NCBI GenBank assembly: GCA_022818135.1
Contig: JAFMSR010000002.1
Location: 24,066,768 to 24,130,767 of the forward strand
Length of the DNA stretch: 64,000 nucleotides
Direction of reading: 5' to 3'
Source of the DNA: Saxidomus purpurata
Taxonomy: Eukaryota; Mollusca; Bivalvia; Venerida; Veneridae
Shown here piece by piece: positions 1 through 12,360 of the stretch. How positions within the stretch are numbered: the stretch's first letter is position 1; each line of letters starts with the position of its first letter. Below the pieces are notes generated by a model, which was not told the origin of the DNA, did not search any database, and worked only from the letters and a program-made list of their open reading frames with translations. A program made the translations under genes and the position numbers.

Positions 1-1800
1 TTTTTTGCTACTTTCAGAGTGATGCTTACATGGTAAATGAAATATTTTTTTATCATGATTATTCAATTAAATGTATTTTATAATTAAATAAAATAAATGT
101 AAGAATAGCACTAAAAGAAAAGTTCTTTTGCTATTATCATACATATTACTAGTTTCGAACTGTTAAAAAATCATTCTGTTAGTCTATTTAAATGGCGGGA
201 TATTTTTTTTGGAAGATCTAACAATTAAAAGAGTGCTATTTCCCCTAAAACATACAAATTACAATTTAAAGGACTATGACAAAACTCTATTTTAAAGTGC
301 AAACATCGACTTATCCTTCACAAATTTAAATTCTTTCATGTGATGTTTTAATATATGATTTGATATTTAGGAGACTGACATGAACCATTGAGTTAAGAAT
401 ATGTTTCACATCTAGTTCTTGCATTGTGGCGAACAATTTACTGAATGATTCCAATATATGTTTCTTCCAGTTTAATGACGAATTTAATGCTTAGGCCAAT
501 TTGATTCCTTGACTATATAATAATATTCTGCTACGATCTGTAATTGTATGAGAAGCTTATACGTATTATCAAAATCCCTGTCTGCTACAAAATAACAATC
601 ATACAGTGTCAAAAGAACACAAATATTTAGAGTCTTGGCTTACCTTGAAGTGTCGGAATGGGTTTTTCAGTATGATTTTGTTTGAATTAGTACACTGTTG
701 CATTTTATAAGACGTCTGATTCTTCATGGTTCTTGGAAATGTATGCATTATTTAAATATAACCAACATGTGTTTTCTAAAACTTAAGAATGAAACAGAAC
801 CTCTTGCTTTGGACCAGGTTAAAAATATTATTATTATTAAAAAGATATGAACTGCTATTTCCCTGGGAAACTGATTGAACCTAAGAACCCATTGATATTA
901 AGAAGTTGTGTACAGATTAGGACACCATTTTAATTTTTCCATATTAAGTTTTAACTTCAATTCCTAACAACAGTAACATATTTTAATTCATTGGAACACG
1001 TTTATAACTTTCAAATGTGGCTTCCACTTACCTAATAGTCAGAACTAACTGTACATATAAAAATAATAAATGTTCAGCATGGGTCAACTACAGACTGTGT
1101 AGATATTAGTCAGTAATTGACAACATCTTCATGATGGTTTTAGCATAATCACAATATACGTTTAGTTTAATCTAAGTGATATATGATCCTTTAACAGCTG
1201 CCTTGCTCATACCGTAGTTCCTAAACTACTAGCACCCCTTTTAATGACAGCTCTTAACATTTAAACATTCTTATGAAAAAAGGCTATGTTGACTTTTGTA
1301 TGCAAACAGGTTAAAAAATTACATGTCCAAGTTTCTTTGGTTTTCCTTTCTTATCAAATTAAGGTTTTTTAAGTGGAATGTGAATGACTTAATTTAATTT
1401 CGAATGAAAGAATGTTGTATTACAGGTACAAACTTGCCAGAGAAATTGCAAATGGCGCCTGTACAAAACGAAACTAGGGTCGGCACAGATTAATTTATAA
1501 CATCTTATTTAATATAAGTTATTACTTTTATAGTATTGCATCTTTTAAATATGATTCGAATGATAATATGTGTAATATGTAAGTAAAAGACACAACTCTG
1601 TTTCATATCTAATCAAAAGCATTGCCTAAACACGGAAGCAAAATCGAAACCAAATTAGACATTTTGATATAAAATACCCAGAACTATGGTTTATAGTACA
1701 TTTAATTTGATCAATGCTGATAAATCAAGTTTAATGATAAATTATACAATAAATATGGTTTAAAAGCATACTTTACCCATAATATAAAATACGTTATTTC
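1..1800. repeat. Diverged duplicated block, copy I
   Basis: No coding potential is seen. Bases 1-170 recur, diverged, at about 9500-9660 and 14590-14730; shared words include AGAATAGCAC and TTCTTTTGCTATTA. Bases about 400-780 recur at about 15090-15360, sharing CTGATTCTTCATGGT. Bases about 1020-1790 recur at about 5780-6600, sharing TTTTAATGACAGCTCTTAA. Copies differ by many substitutions and indels, so the duplication is old. The family is not identified. Confidence 0.6.
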
Positions 1801-2942
1801 GTCTTCCGGTGGAAACAGGAAGATGTCGAACCGTCTGCGTGACAAGAGGGGCGTTCGATAAGTATCTAGATAACTCTTATATCTCTTTATTTCAACAACA
1901 AAATTTGACCGAAAGTTAACTGTTAATACCGATACATTAATGTATAAAATATCAACAACAGTGGTCTATTCACCATACCGTAGGTTAAGCACATTTTATA
2001 GGCGTGAACGGGATAGCTTCAACTAATTTAATACTTTTCATCCGAACAATTTCAAAACGTGCTTTTGGAAATCTGTCTTAATATTCATTTTCTGTACTAC
2101 AAAATAAGTTTACTCACATTTATTTATTTATAATTTGAACTGTTATGTTATGTATGCATGTGTTTCTGTATGCATTCACGCGGATTTAATATGCGTCTTC
2201 CCGTTACCGGACATTTAACATCTTTTTAACATTACTATTCAAATGTAATTAGACATGGCATCACTCAATCTCTTAGATACTTTGAATACGTTTCATTTCT
2301 GATAAGTATCAGTTCATTTTGATTAAATACTTACAAAGTCAATAACATCGTACAAAAATCGTATGAAAGGTTGTCGTCACATTGTGTACAAGAACAGAAT
2401 CAATGCGAGGCATGAAAGGCGCCGCACATAATCATGATTTTTTTTAATTTTTCTTTTCGTATGAGGTAATATTGGAATAAGGCATTCAGATCACCCTGAA
2501 TGTTCTAATAACTACGGCGAACTGTTGGTTATAAAACGTATCCGCCGTAGACACCTGCTTTGGATAAAGATACAAACATGTTCTCCAGTTCTTTACAACA
2601 ATGTAGACGTATTTTTAATAAAATGTTTCCGATTTGACACTTAATATTAAAAACTGTACCGCTCTCAAGGACGGCGCAAATAATTCAATACAATTTTCAC
2701 CGGGACAGTTTGAACAGTAACTGATATCGCCAAGAATGTGCTATATAGACTATAGCATATAAATTTTATATTAGGTAGAAATAGTCTATTTGATTTAGTC
2801 TAGCGTAACTACGGTCAAAATCTTGTCTAGTTAAATCGATTTTTACTGAAAAGAACTTTCTGGAAATTTTTCGAAAAACCCTCATACAAATTCACTTAGG
2901 TCAGTATGAGCTGGGAACCGGTAAATATACCCGGCAACTTGA
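1801..2942. other. AT-rich interval, nothing recognised
   Basis: No ORF with recognisable similarity, no structured RNA and no clear repeat is seen in this non-coding interval. Confidence 0.5.
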
Positions 2943-2960
2943 CCCCCCCCCCCCCGCCCC
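2943..2960. repeat. Poly(C) run
   Basis: Thirteen consecutive C, one G, then four C. The minus strand is a G-run that could form a quadruplex. Length may be unreliable because homopolymers are error-prone. Confidence 0.85.
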
Positions 2961-3454
2961 ACTCGGCAACTATTTTCTTAGCGAAAAAAAACTGAAGAAA
3001 ATGTGCTAACATTATTAATTTGGTTTATCAATTAGCTTATTATTTTTAGTTAAGTAACCAATGTTCCGCGCAATTACCTCGCAGTATGTCGGCATTAGTC
3101 TATCCTTCTAAGGAATTTTCTGTGTTGATTTTCACATACAATTGGCCTATTATTTTCATTATATTGCATAAATCAATAGTGTTTATAATTACTCGTAAGT
3201 ATATTGATTATTGCGTCATACAGGTGCTAAATTTATGCTAAGGGCTTTTTATTCACACGGAAATTTATTTTTAGGGACATGTTTGAAGACAAAATATTTT
3301 TCAATAATCAAATATGTGTCATAAAATGGGTGTAAATTTATTAACTATACAAAAACAATTATTTAGATTGATAAAAATAAAACGTAATCTTTCAGAAAAG
3401 TGAAAAGTCGGGAGAACAAATCGTCCGTAATAATGAACCTTGCGGGCACTAGAT

Positions 3455-3478
3455 GTTATTATTATTATTATTATTTAT
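3455..3478. repeat. (ATT)n microsatellite
   Basis: About seven ATT units in AT-rich non-coding DNA. Such tracts often mark LINE 3' tails, and LINE-derived relics lie just downstream. Confidence 0.8.
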
Positions 3479-3749
3479 TTCGGCATGTGAAAGACATAAC
3501 TTAAAACAATTTTTATGACTAATACAATTACATTAAAATTTTACCAAGTGGAACATGCTTTATTTCACAAACATAGGATAACACAAAAAATGGAATGTGA
3601 ATTCCCTAATTTCCATTGTGGTCCTATTGTTGAAGGTAGCATGGCCCAGTGAGGTAAAACATTAATATGTAAAGTAAATATTGCACATTATAATGACATA
3701 ATAGTACAGAAATATCACAGATGATAATTCATATGGTTCATTTATACAT

Positions 3750-3960
3750 ATAACCAATAGCAGTCAACTTGCAAGATGTCTCTTAACCTCTACTTTAACT
3801 TTTTTTAGTTTAGTAGTGAGCTTAATCTCTTATGGTAACTTATTTCTTTCATAGAGAACAACTATTGTGACTACGTACAAAACTAGCTTGATTAAAATAT
3901 TCACTTATATAACCAGTATGGATTTCAAAAAGCATCATTCATTATATTTGTCAACTTGTT
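3750..3960 (-). pseudogene. LINE ORF2 C-terminal relic
   Basis: The minus strand around 3780-3870 reads a decayed form of EIKL-T-KLKKVK, the motif that ends ORF2 of CR1/Jockey-type LINEs (pattern WNxLPxEIK...FK). It parallels the clearer relics at 4240-4550 and 5340-5670. It has internal stops and is a short fragment of a dead element. Confidence 0.5.
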
Positions 3961-3964
3961 TTGC

Positions 3965-4235
3965 TTGCCAATTTCTGTTTTCCATACAAGAACTTTAACC
4001 TGTCACTAGCCTTTGTGATTAATGAAGAAACCAAGGATTCAAAACTTTAATATTTGTCTCAAAATACTCCTAGATATATAATGTTGTTTTTTATTACAGT
4101 ACTATTAAAAGCTATGTTAAGATCAGACTCCTTCAGTCTAGTTCCTGATCCAAATAAAATTGATCCAGTCTTAGATCAAAGATGTAAAGACAGTTTATTG
4201 TCATCTTACCATTCACTAACTCTCTGGGTCCTCAG
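3965..4235. repeat. Dispersed block 'AACCAAGGATTCAAAAC'
   Basis: This is one of about eight diverged local copies of a block carrying AACCAAGGATTCAAAACT, then a variant of ATTACTC-ATATTTAACAG, then TTATTACAGTACCATTA and a CTTGATCCAAATAAAATTGATTC-type segment. Others lie at about 4905-5215, 6660-6830, 7640-7760, 8565-8785, 10045-10160 and 14005-14250. It is non-coding, and the small ORFs in the copies are not conserved. Confidence 0.6.
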
Positions 4236-4239
4236 TTAA

Positions 4240-4550
4240 TAAACGTTATGCTAAGTTGGCTACGATTTGCAGCTTTGAATCGTGTTTTAAAAATACAAAC
4301 TGGTACTGCTCTAGAGTATCTGAGTGAACATTTTATTCCAGCTAGTTCTGTACATAGTCACACTTAGTGTAGAAGATTAAGTAAAATTTCAAGTATCACC
4401 ATCCCTTAAGGTAATGGTTTGGGTATATAATCCCTCTAATGAAAGTTTGTACTATATGGAATGAGTTACCATCAGAGATTAAGCTCATTACTGAACTAAA
4501 GAAATTTAAAGTAGTGATTAAGAGACTTTACCTATTGTACCTTTCCAAAT
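4240..4550 (+). pseudogene. LINE ORF2 C-terminal relic (CR1/Jockey-like)
   Basis: Frame-broken translation gives KIQTGTALEYLSEHFIPASS at 4291-4350 and TIWNELPSEIKLITELKKFK at about 4453-4512. These correspond to the C-terminal region of CR1/Jockey-group LINE ORF2 proteins, where a 'hGxAPxYL' motif is followed by 'WNxLPxEIKxxxxLxxFKxxLK'. A stop follows the first motif and the two motifs are in different frames, so it is dead. It lies opposite in orientation to the relics at 3750, 5340 and 9700. Confidence 0.7.
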
Positions 4551-4904
4551 TGCAGTTATTCTCACAATAAAAATCAGTCACCTTAATATTAAATCATATA
4601 GTAAAACATCACATGAAAGAATTTTGATTTGTAAAGGATAAGTCATCTAAACATCATTATGCAACAATAAGACAAACATATTTTGTATGCAGATTTCTCT
4701 TCTGATAAAATACATCCTTATATATTAAATATATATAATTATAAATATATATAATGTTAATGACATGACAAGTGTTGTAACAAATATAAACTGTTATTGT
4801 ATGCTGATGAATTAGGTATTTTAGTTCATGGCAAGTGCAAACATGATAGTGAACGTTTATTGAAATAGCTTATTTGCTTATTTTGACTAATTTGTAGCCT
4901 ATTT

Positions 4905-5215
4905 TTAAAATGTTGTGAAATACCATTGTACTATACAGGATAGACATAGTCAAAATGACATTGAATTTGATGACAAAGCTAACAGTCATTTATATTGCTT
5001 GGAAAAAACATATATTTTCTATATGAGAACCAAGGATTCAAAACTAAAATATTGGTCTAAAATTACTCAACAATATTTAACAGTTGTTGTTTTCTTTATC
5101 ACAGTACTATAACAAACTATGTTACGATCAGACTCATTCTTCAATCTAGGTCTTGATCCAAATAAAATTGATTCAGTCTGACCACATGTAAATGGTGAAA
5201 AGTGACATGGCCCTG
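4905..5215. repeat. Dispersed block 'AACCAAGGATTCAAAAC', copy
   Basis: Carries GACAAAGCTAACAGTC, CCAAGGATTCAAAACT and CTTGATCCAAATAAAATTGATTC-like segments shared with the copy at 3965-4235. Confidence 0.6.
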
Positions 5216-5339
5216 TGAGGTAAAACATTAATATTTAAAGTAGGTATTGCACATTATAATGACAAAGTATTACAGAAATAGTATTACAGAAATATCACAG
5301 TTGGTAATTCACATGGTTCATTTATAAATATAAACTCAT

Positions 5340-5670
5340 GGAAGTCAACTTGCAAGACGTTTCCTAGAATCAACTTTAAATTTCTTTAGCTCAGTAATGA
5401 GCTTTATCTCTGATTGTAACTTATTCCATAATGTACAACCTTTGAAAGAGAAGGATTGTTTACCTAAACCTGGTGAAACTTACATTTTTACTAATTCTTA
5501 CATTGTGACTATGTAAAGAACTAGATGGCATGAAATGTTCACTCAGATAATCTAGAGCAGTACCAGTATGTATTTGGAAACTTGATTCAAAGTAATTTGT
5601 TCAACTCGTTTTGCAAATGGTAGCCAACTTTGCATAGACAAAAGCTGATAACTTATTATGACAACTCTGA
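5340..5670 (-). pseudogene. LINE ORF2 C-terminal relic
   Basis: The minus strand reads FQIHTGTALDYLSEHFMPSS (about 5520-5580), then further 3' FSFKGCTLWNKLQSEIKLIT and ELKKFK (about 5370-5455). This is the typical C-terminus of a CR1/Jockey-group LINE ORF2, with the invariant TLWN and EIK words. Upstream YAKLATICK is also shared with the plus-strand relic. Stops and frame changes show it is inactive. Confidence 0.72.
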
Positions 5671-5779
5671 TCAAAACTTAGAACAAATCTAAATTGAAAT
5701 GTTTTAGTCTGTTTTTAAAATATTTTGAAATAACATAATACCATATAAAACAGGCAAAGTCAAAATGACATTGAGTGAA

Positions 5780-6600
5780 CACTTACTCAATAGTTAGAAG
5801 TTACTGTACTGATAAAATAATGAATATCAGTATTGGTCAACTTCATACTGTATAGACATTGGTCAATAATGGACAACATCTTGATGGTTTGAGCATTGTT
5901 ACTATAAAAGTCTAGGTAAATCTTTGTGATATATGATACTTAAACAGCTGTCTTACTTACATTGTTGTTCTAAAACTTATGTTAACTACTTCCCATCTCT
6001 ATACTCCTTTTAATGACAGCTCTTAATATTATATATACTTCTGAAAAAAGGCCAAGTTGACTTTGGCATACAAATAGCTAAAAAACTACATGTCCTAGTT
6101 TCTCAGGTTTTTTTCTTTCGTATCGAATTATGCTTTTAAGTGGGATGTAAATGACTTAGTTTCATTTCAAAGGAATGAAAGTTGTATCACAAGTCTCAAC
6201 ATACAGAAACTCTTGAAATTGCAAATGGCGACTGGACAAACCGGAACTAGGGTCGGTTCAGATTCATTCATAACAGGTTATTAGATTTAAGTAATTACTT
6301 TTTATAGTATATTGTATGCTTTAAATATGATTTATATAATAATGTGTTAAATATCTAAGTAAAATACACAACTCTGTTTCATATAAATTTAATCAAAAGT
6401 ATCGTCTTAACACGGAAGCAAAATCGAAACAGAATTAGATTATTTACTGATCTTTTTGGTATAAAATGCCCCGAACTTAGGTTAATAGTACGTTTAATTG
6501 ATTTAGCTTGATAAATCAGGTTTACGTTTTCAAGAAATACAATAAATGTGGTTAAAAAGCATGATTTTAACCATGATCGAAAAAGCTTCCAGTTAGAAAA
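5780..6600. repeat. Diverged duplicated block, copy II
   Basis: Collinear with bases 1020-1790 from GGTCAACTTCATACTG through TTTTAATGACAGCTCTTAA to GCAAATGGCGACTGGAC. The small minus-strand ORF inside has no counterpart in copy I and is not called a gene. Confidence 0.65.
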
Positions 6601-6659
6601 CATGTATACGTTTTAGAGGATACAATCTGTACATTAATAGCGATACTTTAGTGTTAAAT

Positions 6660-6830
6660 GATATTGAGTCAATGACAAAGCTAACAGATTTTTGGTTTGC
6701 TTGACGACATTTCTATTTGTTTATTATAAGAACTTAAACCTTGCATTAGCCTTTTTGATTAATGAAGTAACCAAAGATTCAAAACTTAAATATCAGTCTA
6801 AAATTACTCCTAGATATTTAAACGGACACT
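6660..6830. repeat. Dispersed block 'AACCAAGGATTCAAAAC', copy
   Basis: Shares AATGACAAAGCTAACAG and the AACCAAAGATTCAAAACTTAAATAT segment with the copies at 3965 and 4905. Confidence 0.55.
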
Positions 6831-7042
6831 CCGTACATCTACCAGATTATATTCTCAAGATATAAATAATGCGATCAATGAACGTAACATGATAAATAAA
6901 TGCATTTTTTAAAGCGACTGCACTCCAAATTTTTTTTTAATTTTAATTTTTTGGTAAAATTAATATATATTCAATTTGTCAGCATCAAGATTATTTTCTT
7001 TGTGTAAGAGCTAAAAATAAAGGTAGAAAAAAAATATTTACC

Positions 7043-7122
7043 CGAGCCAGGTTTTGAACTCGGATCTTTGCGCTTACAAAAAATTTACAGCGGCTTAACC
7101 TACTACACTACGGAGTCAGCTG
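7043..7122 (-). repeat. tRNA-derived SINE head
   Basis: The minus strand contains an A-box-like TAGTGTAGTAGGTTAAGC and, about 40 nt further, a B-box-like GAGTTCAAAACC, the spacing of an internal RNA polymerase III promoter. Arms do not pair as a functional tRNA. The T/A-rich stretch 3' of it fits a SINE body. Family not identified. Confidence 0.5.
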
Positions 7123-7990
7123 ATTTGATGCGAGTTAAAAATATTGATATACCAAAGAGCCCACCCCGTTAGTCACGGGGTGATATTTTCTACAATAAAA
7201 GTAAGCAAAACAACACATTTTAATTGTTTCTTTTGTTAGAAAACTTGTCACGTTATCAATGTCACAATACAATGCCCTTGACACAGTAATGACAATCGTT
7301 TTCTTGAAATTGAAAATTTTCTTTTTTTTAGCGTAACTTGTCCATCTGGAGTGCAGTCGCTTTAAAGGCAACATATAAAAACAATGCCTCATTTTAGCAC
7401 AAATAATCAACATAGAGACATTCTGTAATAAATCGCTATCCACCAATTAATTGTACAACAGCAACTTTACATAGATAATTGCCTGTTAAACGGTATTGCA
7501 ATATGTTTTAAAACGCTGGTAATTTCAGGAATGCATAGCTTCAACCTTTAGGTTAAGTAATAAAATACTTGCTTATATTCTATAATTTATGCTTTTGATG
7601 TTATTTAATGTGACACCAGCTTTAGGGAGTGCCTCTTAAACAGATGGTTTTTCTTTATTACAGTGCCATTATAAACTATATTAAGATCAGACTTCTTCTT
7701 CAATTTAGGTATTGATTCAAATAAAACTAATTCGGTCTTACCAAGTATAAAGACAGTTATGTTTATTGTGCTTTAATTTGATTGATTTTGATCAATGAAG
7801 TTTGACAGTTTCATAGAAATACAATAAATATGGCTTAAGATAAGAAAATTACCTTTGACCAATAATTATGTCTTCCAGTGGACCGTTTCAAAACTGCATA
7901 CATGTATACGTTATAAGATGATGTAATTTTTGGCGTTTTCGGGTGTCTTTGGGTAGTCTTGGTGTGCCTTCGGGTAAAAAGTCGAGATGA

Positions 7991-8557
7991 CAATAGACGG
8001 TTGCGATGTGGTAGTTCTGAATTCGGAATTCATTCCTAAAAGCGTTCAATTAAGCTTTTATACTCCTTCAATTCCGGAAGACGGTTCTAAATTGAGAACT
8101 GATTCCTATAAGCACTTCTGATTAGCGTTCGATTAAGCATTTTTGCTTTTCGAATTTAATTACTTTAATTCCGGAAGACAGTTATGAATTCAGAATTGTT
8201 CCTAGAAGCACTTCTAAAGCATTCGATTAAGCCTTTTTACATCTCAAAATCAATTCCTTTAATTCCGGATTTCAAGCAGAATTGCTGAAGTCACGTGATC
8301 AGATACCTGGCGTCCAGGAGCGTGATTACCGCTTGCTGAAACGAAATTGGGTGCATACTTGGGTGCATATTTTTATATCATCTCATTTTATACAGTTTAT
8401 CACTAGTGCTGTAATCTTTTAAATCAGTTTTGGCTTTTTTGATTAACTCCTTAGTGAAGAGCTTAGCTTATATAAAAAAAAAGAATTGTTCGGATTAGAA
8501 TCAGTTCTGTCACATGACATTCTGATTCTAGAAACACCAAATCGCACCCGTCTATTG
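7991..8557. mobile_element. Non-autonomous element with ~22-bp inverted ends and internal tandem repeat
   Basis: The left end CAATAGACGGTTGCGATGTG matches the reverse complement of the right end at 8535-8557 with about three mismatches. Between the ends, 8010-8285 holds three imperfect tandem units of about 70-97 bp; each carries a GATTAAGC-like word and ends near AATTCCGGAAGAC. A CACGTG E-box lies near 8292. There is no ORF, so this is MITE-like. The right flank is the AAAGCTAACAGTC dispersed block, so the element landed in an older repeat. No clear target-site duplication is seen. Confidence 0.7.
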
Positions 8558-8564
8558 AATTAAT

Positions 8565-8785
8565 AACAAAGCTAACTGTCTTTTTGTTTTGCTTGACAAC
8601 GATTTCTGTTTTCTGTGCAAGCACTTTAACCTAGCATTAGGTTTTTTTATTAATGAAGTAACCAAGGATTCAAAACTTAAAAATTGGTTTAAATTACTCC
8701 ACGATATCTAACAGATGTTGTTTTTCTTTATTACAGTACCATTACAAGCTACGTTAAAATAATACTCCTTGTTTAAAATTTGCTT
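8565..8785. repeat. Dispersed block 'AACCAAGGATTCAAAAC', copy
   Basis: Shares AACAAAGCTAACTGTC, AACCAAGGATTCAAAACTTA and TTTATTACAGTACCATTA with the other copies. Confidence 0.6.
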
Positions 8786-9337
8786 TTTACAACACCTATT
8801 ATGTCATGAACATATTTAGGAGCCCTTCTTCCAAAATATGTTTGTCTTTCACGGTTAAAAGGTTCCATTAGAGCCTGTTAGTATTTATAAACTGACCAGA
8901 TACGAAAAACACTTGTAAATTTTACCTCTCTGGACAAAGTATAGTTTGCATTCTGCATTGGGTGTTCAACCCACATCTATTGGACTACCCTTTCTCACCT
9001 GGAAGTAAAAATGTTGGAATGGAATTATGTTGAATGTTACAGTGTAAAAGCAAACTAAGACAACATCTTTTTACTCTAAAATAGTTATTAATAAGAATAC
9101 AAAATTTAAATATTCAACGAAAGATCATGGTTTACTCGTACACTGTCATGTAAGAAAATAATTATTCACGTTTGCTTTAACAAATATCATTTCAAGTTAA
9201 AACCTAAATGAAATAGGGGGTCTTTTTACAAACGAGAAATCTACATATCATCATTGAATATGGTTGTCTTATTGTTTTATATTCATGTTCAAAACTGTTG
9301 AGACATAAGCTTAGCTATAAAAGATTAATAAACCCCC

Positions 9338-9660
9338 ATGTGTTGTAGAGCAGCAATCTCCCACCAGAAGGCAATCTGCATATTAGCTTGTAGTTACATG
9401 TATTACTTTTTAAGAAGATACTATTCTTCTTTGAGAACAACAGAAACCAATTCATCCAGATATGTTACAATGACATATACTCACCTTTTTAATTTTCTGA
9501 GTTTTATTTTCTACTTTCAGAGTGAATGAAAGATGATAAATCATGTTTATTCAATTATATAATCATTAAATAATGTAAGAATAGCACCAGAAAAAATTGT
9601 TCTTTTGCTATTATCATCACTAGTTTCGATGTTACAAACTTTTACGAAATATCAGCCTGA
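9338..9660. repeat. Diverged duplicated block, copy III
   Basis: 9338-9400 (TGTTGTAGAGCAGCAATCTC) recurs at about 14441-14510 and 14963-15030. 9500-9660 matches bases 1-170. The short ORF beginning here is not conserved in the other copies. Confidence 0.6.
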
Positions 9661-9699
9661 CATAAATTGTTAGAATTACTGCAATTTGGAGAGAAACAA

Positions 9700-9965
9700 T
9701 AGGTAAAGTGTCTAAACCTCTACTTCCTCTTTCTCAAATTCAGCAATGAACTTAATCTCTCATGGTTACTCATGCCATAGAAAAGAAGGATTTTATAACA
9801 AAACCATTTAGGGATGGTGAAACATGTGACTATGTACAGACCTAGCTGGAATAAAATTTTCACTTAGATAATCTGGAGCAGTACCAATATGTATTTTAAA
9901 AACATGATTCAAAGTACATGTAATCTGTTCAACTTTTGCAAATTGAAGCCAACTTAGCGTAGAAA
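9700..9965 (-). pseudogene. LINE ORF2 C-terminal relic
   Basis: The minus strand reads YAKLASICKS and GTAPDYLS (about 9870-9955) and a decayed WNxLPxEIK-type segment at 9720-9790. It is homologous to the relics at 3750, 4240 and 5340. Stops interrupt every frame. Confidence 0.6.
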
Positions 9966-10164
9966 TGTTGATCACTTATATGACACCTCTTATCAAGTCT
10001 GAGAACAAATTTAAATAGCTTATTTTGAGTATTTTGTAGCCTGTTTTTGAAATGTTGTGAAATACCATAGTACTTAACAATACAGACATAGTAAAAAAAT
10101 TACATCGATGATTGACAAAGCTAACAGTCTTTTTGTTTTGCTTGACAAAATTCTGTCCCTTTTT

Positions 10165-10194
10165 AAATGTAAGGATTTTCAAATCCTTACATTT
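10165..10194. other. Perfect 14-bp inverted repeat
   Basis: AAATGTAAGGATTT, a 2-nt spacer TC, then its exact reverse complement. It sits at the end of a dispersed-block copy, where similarity to the other copies stops, so it may mark a fold-back junction. Confidence 0.85.
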
Positions 10195-10199
10195 ATTGT

Positions 10200-11525
10200 A
10201 CCCGGTTTCTGAGAAGAGCAGTTTCTACTTTTAAAACCGAACTACCCCTAAATTCTAAATAATCCTTCAGATTGATCACACCTCATATTTATAGAAAGTA
10301 ACATAAGTAATCAATAGTTTTGGTGTGGTATGATTGCAAAGATTTATATTGTTTCAAAGATAAGAAAAATATGCGACAATTAATCATAAAAAATAATTTA
10401 GTCAATTTTTCTAAGTTAATGTGCATAGGTTGTAAGTACTTCTTAAGCGTTCGACAGATACAGCATTATGGCACGTAAGTGGTCTGTTTCTTACTACGCA
10501 GTTTAGACATGCACTACTTTAATAAGCAGCCGATCAAAACGCAGTGAAAGTGACACACCACATATACCATTTATACTGGGAATACTTTACCTACATTGCA
10601 TTTATAAACGCCATTTCATCAGTTATTTGATGAAAATGTAGGTTTTGATAACAGACGGAATGTCGTTCTTGTTAACTTCTCAGTTACGATATGTTTTCAC
10701 TCCAAAATCGAAAGTAGCGAAGTCACGAAGATACTACGCAGTATGGAGTTTAAAAATGATTGTTATTTAACTATAGAATTTATGTAAAAAAGAGTCAGTT
10801 TTTAAGTTGCTATCGCTATTAGCGATAATTGTGAAATATACCCTTTAACTGCCATATTCAGGGAAGTACCGTGGTGTGCATTTGTTAAATATAGTTGAAC
10901 ATGCGGAATAAACTGTTAAAATGCACCGAAGATTTTGTTAGTAAGCTAGTAGCAAAACAGTTTCGTCTTAAACTACCTTTTCAACAGTGTTTCAACAGAC
11001 AGAGTTCCTAACTATTTATGAATGCAATTATTGATTGATTACTATGATTATTTATAATAATATACTGTGATTCATTCATTTTGAAATACCTACCATTCGT
11101 ATGTTTTGCATGGTTCTGTGTAATAAAATAACAAAAACTGAGCCGTGTCATGGAAAAACCAACATAATGGACTTTGCGACCATGCAAGCAGGCTGGTCTG
11201 GATCGATACTGGTCGCCTATCAATGTGTAAGCAGTTTCTGTTTAATGGTGTGTTTTAAAGTATATGTTACATGTACCATACGACTGTTTATCGTGAACGG
11301 GCTAGATAGGAATGTTCGGGTTTAACACCCGGCGGGAAACAATTTGTTATGAATGGAACACCAATATAAAGCTGTTTCATTATTTCGCGTATATTATGTA
11401 TTATACCATGAATGCAATCGATCATTAATTTTCATGTCGGTATTAAAACAAAAATAATATCAAACAGGGAATGCCACGTACCAAAAACGCAGCCTCCCCA
11501 AAACGAGCCCCACAGCACCCAGAAG
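10200..11525. other. AT-rich interval, nothing recognised
   Basis: Short overlapping ORFs on both strands have no recognisable similarity. No repeat or RNA is seen. Confidence 0.5.
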
Positions 11526-11537
11526 TGCACACCACCA

Positions 11538-11640
11538 ACACACACACACACACACACACGCACACACACACACACACACAACACACACACACACAATCAT
11601 GTACACACACAAACATACACTACCAACACACACAAGCATA
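11538..11640. repeat. (CA)n microsatellite
   Basis: Long interrupted CA/CACACG tract. The His/Thr-rich and Cys/Val-rich ORFs crossing it on both strands are translations of the dinucleotide repeat. Confidence 0.95.
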
Positions 11641-11659
11641 CAAAGGTATATAATTAGAA

Positions 11660-12357
11660 TTTGGACATGTAAAAGATTTGTTAGAAACTTTAACATTTGA
11701 TCGTTTACACTCATTTATGTTCACTTAGCGCTTAATTCAAGTAAGATTTTCACTGGAGGTATTTTTAAAATTTGATTTCCCTATCCTGGTTGCCCAACGA
11801 AGATAGGGTTATCTTATCATAAGTAAACATTTGATACATATACTTTGCCTAAGGAAAGATATAAAAGTAAGACCTATTGTATTATATTTGTGAAATATTT
11901 GCATCAAAAAATATATATTTAGATGGAATTCATTAGAAATGCAAGTTTGAAAAATTATTATTACCTCCCTTTACCTATCTTGTGTTCGCATCCAAGATAG
12001 ATTGGAAATAAATGAATTCAGAAGCTACACTAGTTTTAAAACTTGCATTTTGGTTCAGAATGTTGAAATATTTGTATATCTAACTAATTCAAATGTAAAA
12101 GTAGAAATAATATTGAAATAAAAAAGAAATAATCAACGTTTTAAATACTTTCATAGTAAAGGGGAGTAATAACAATTTTTTTTTAAAGTTAATAAAATGT
12201 AAATTTCTGATAGGGATCTAACTCTATGTAATGGGTCTTTTTGTTCATTAAATAAATCTCTAACAGAATATACAAAAAGTAACAATTGTCATAAAATGTT
12301 GCTCAAAAGTAATTGACCACCTTCAAGGAAAAGTGTTGTGTTAATGTTTACAATGGT
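11660..12357. other. AT-rich interval, nothing recognised
   Basis: No coding or structured signal is seen between the CA repeat and repeat A copy 1. Confidence 0.5.
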
Positions 12358-12360
12358 AAA

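Noticed and set aside
4054..5112. ORFs at 4054-4239 and 4915-5112
   Set aside because: They fall in diverged copies of the same dispersed block and do not encode matching proteins.
11412..11714. His/Thr-rich and Cys/Val-rich ORFs
   Set aside because: Translations of the CA dinucleotide repeat on the two strands.
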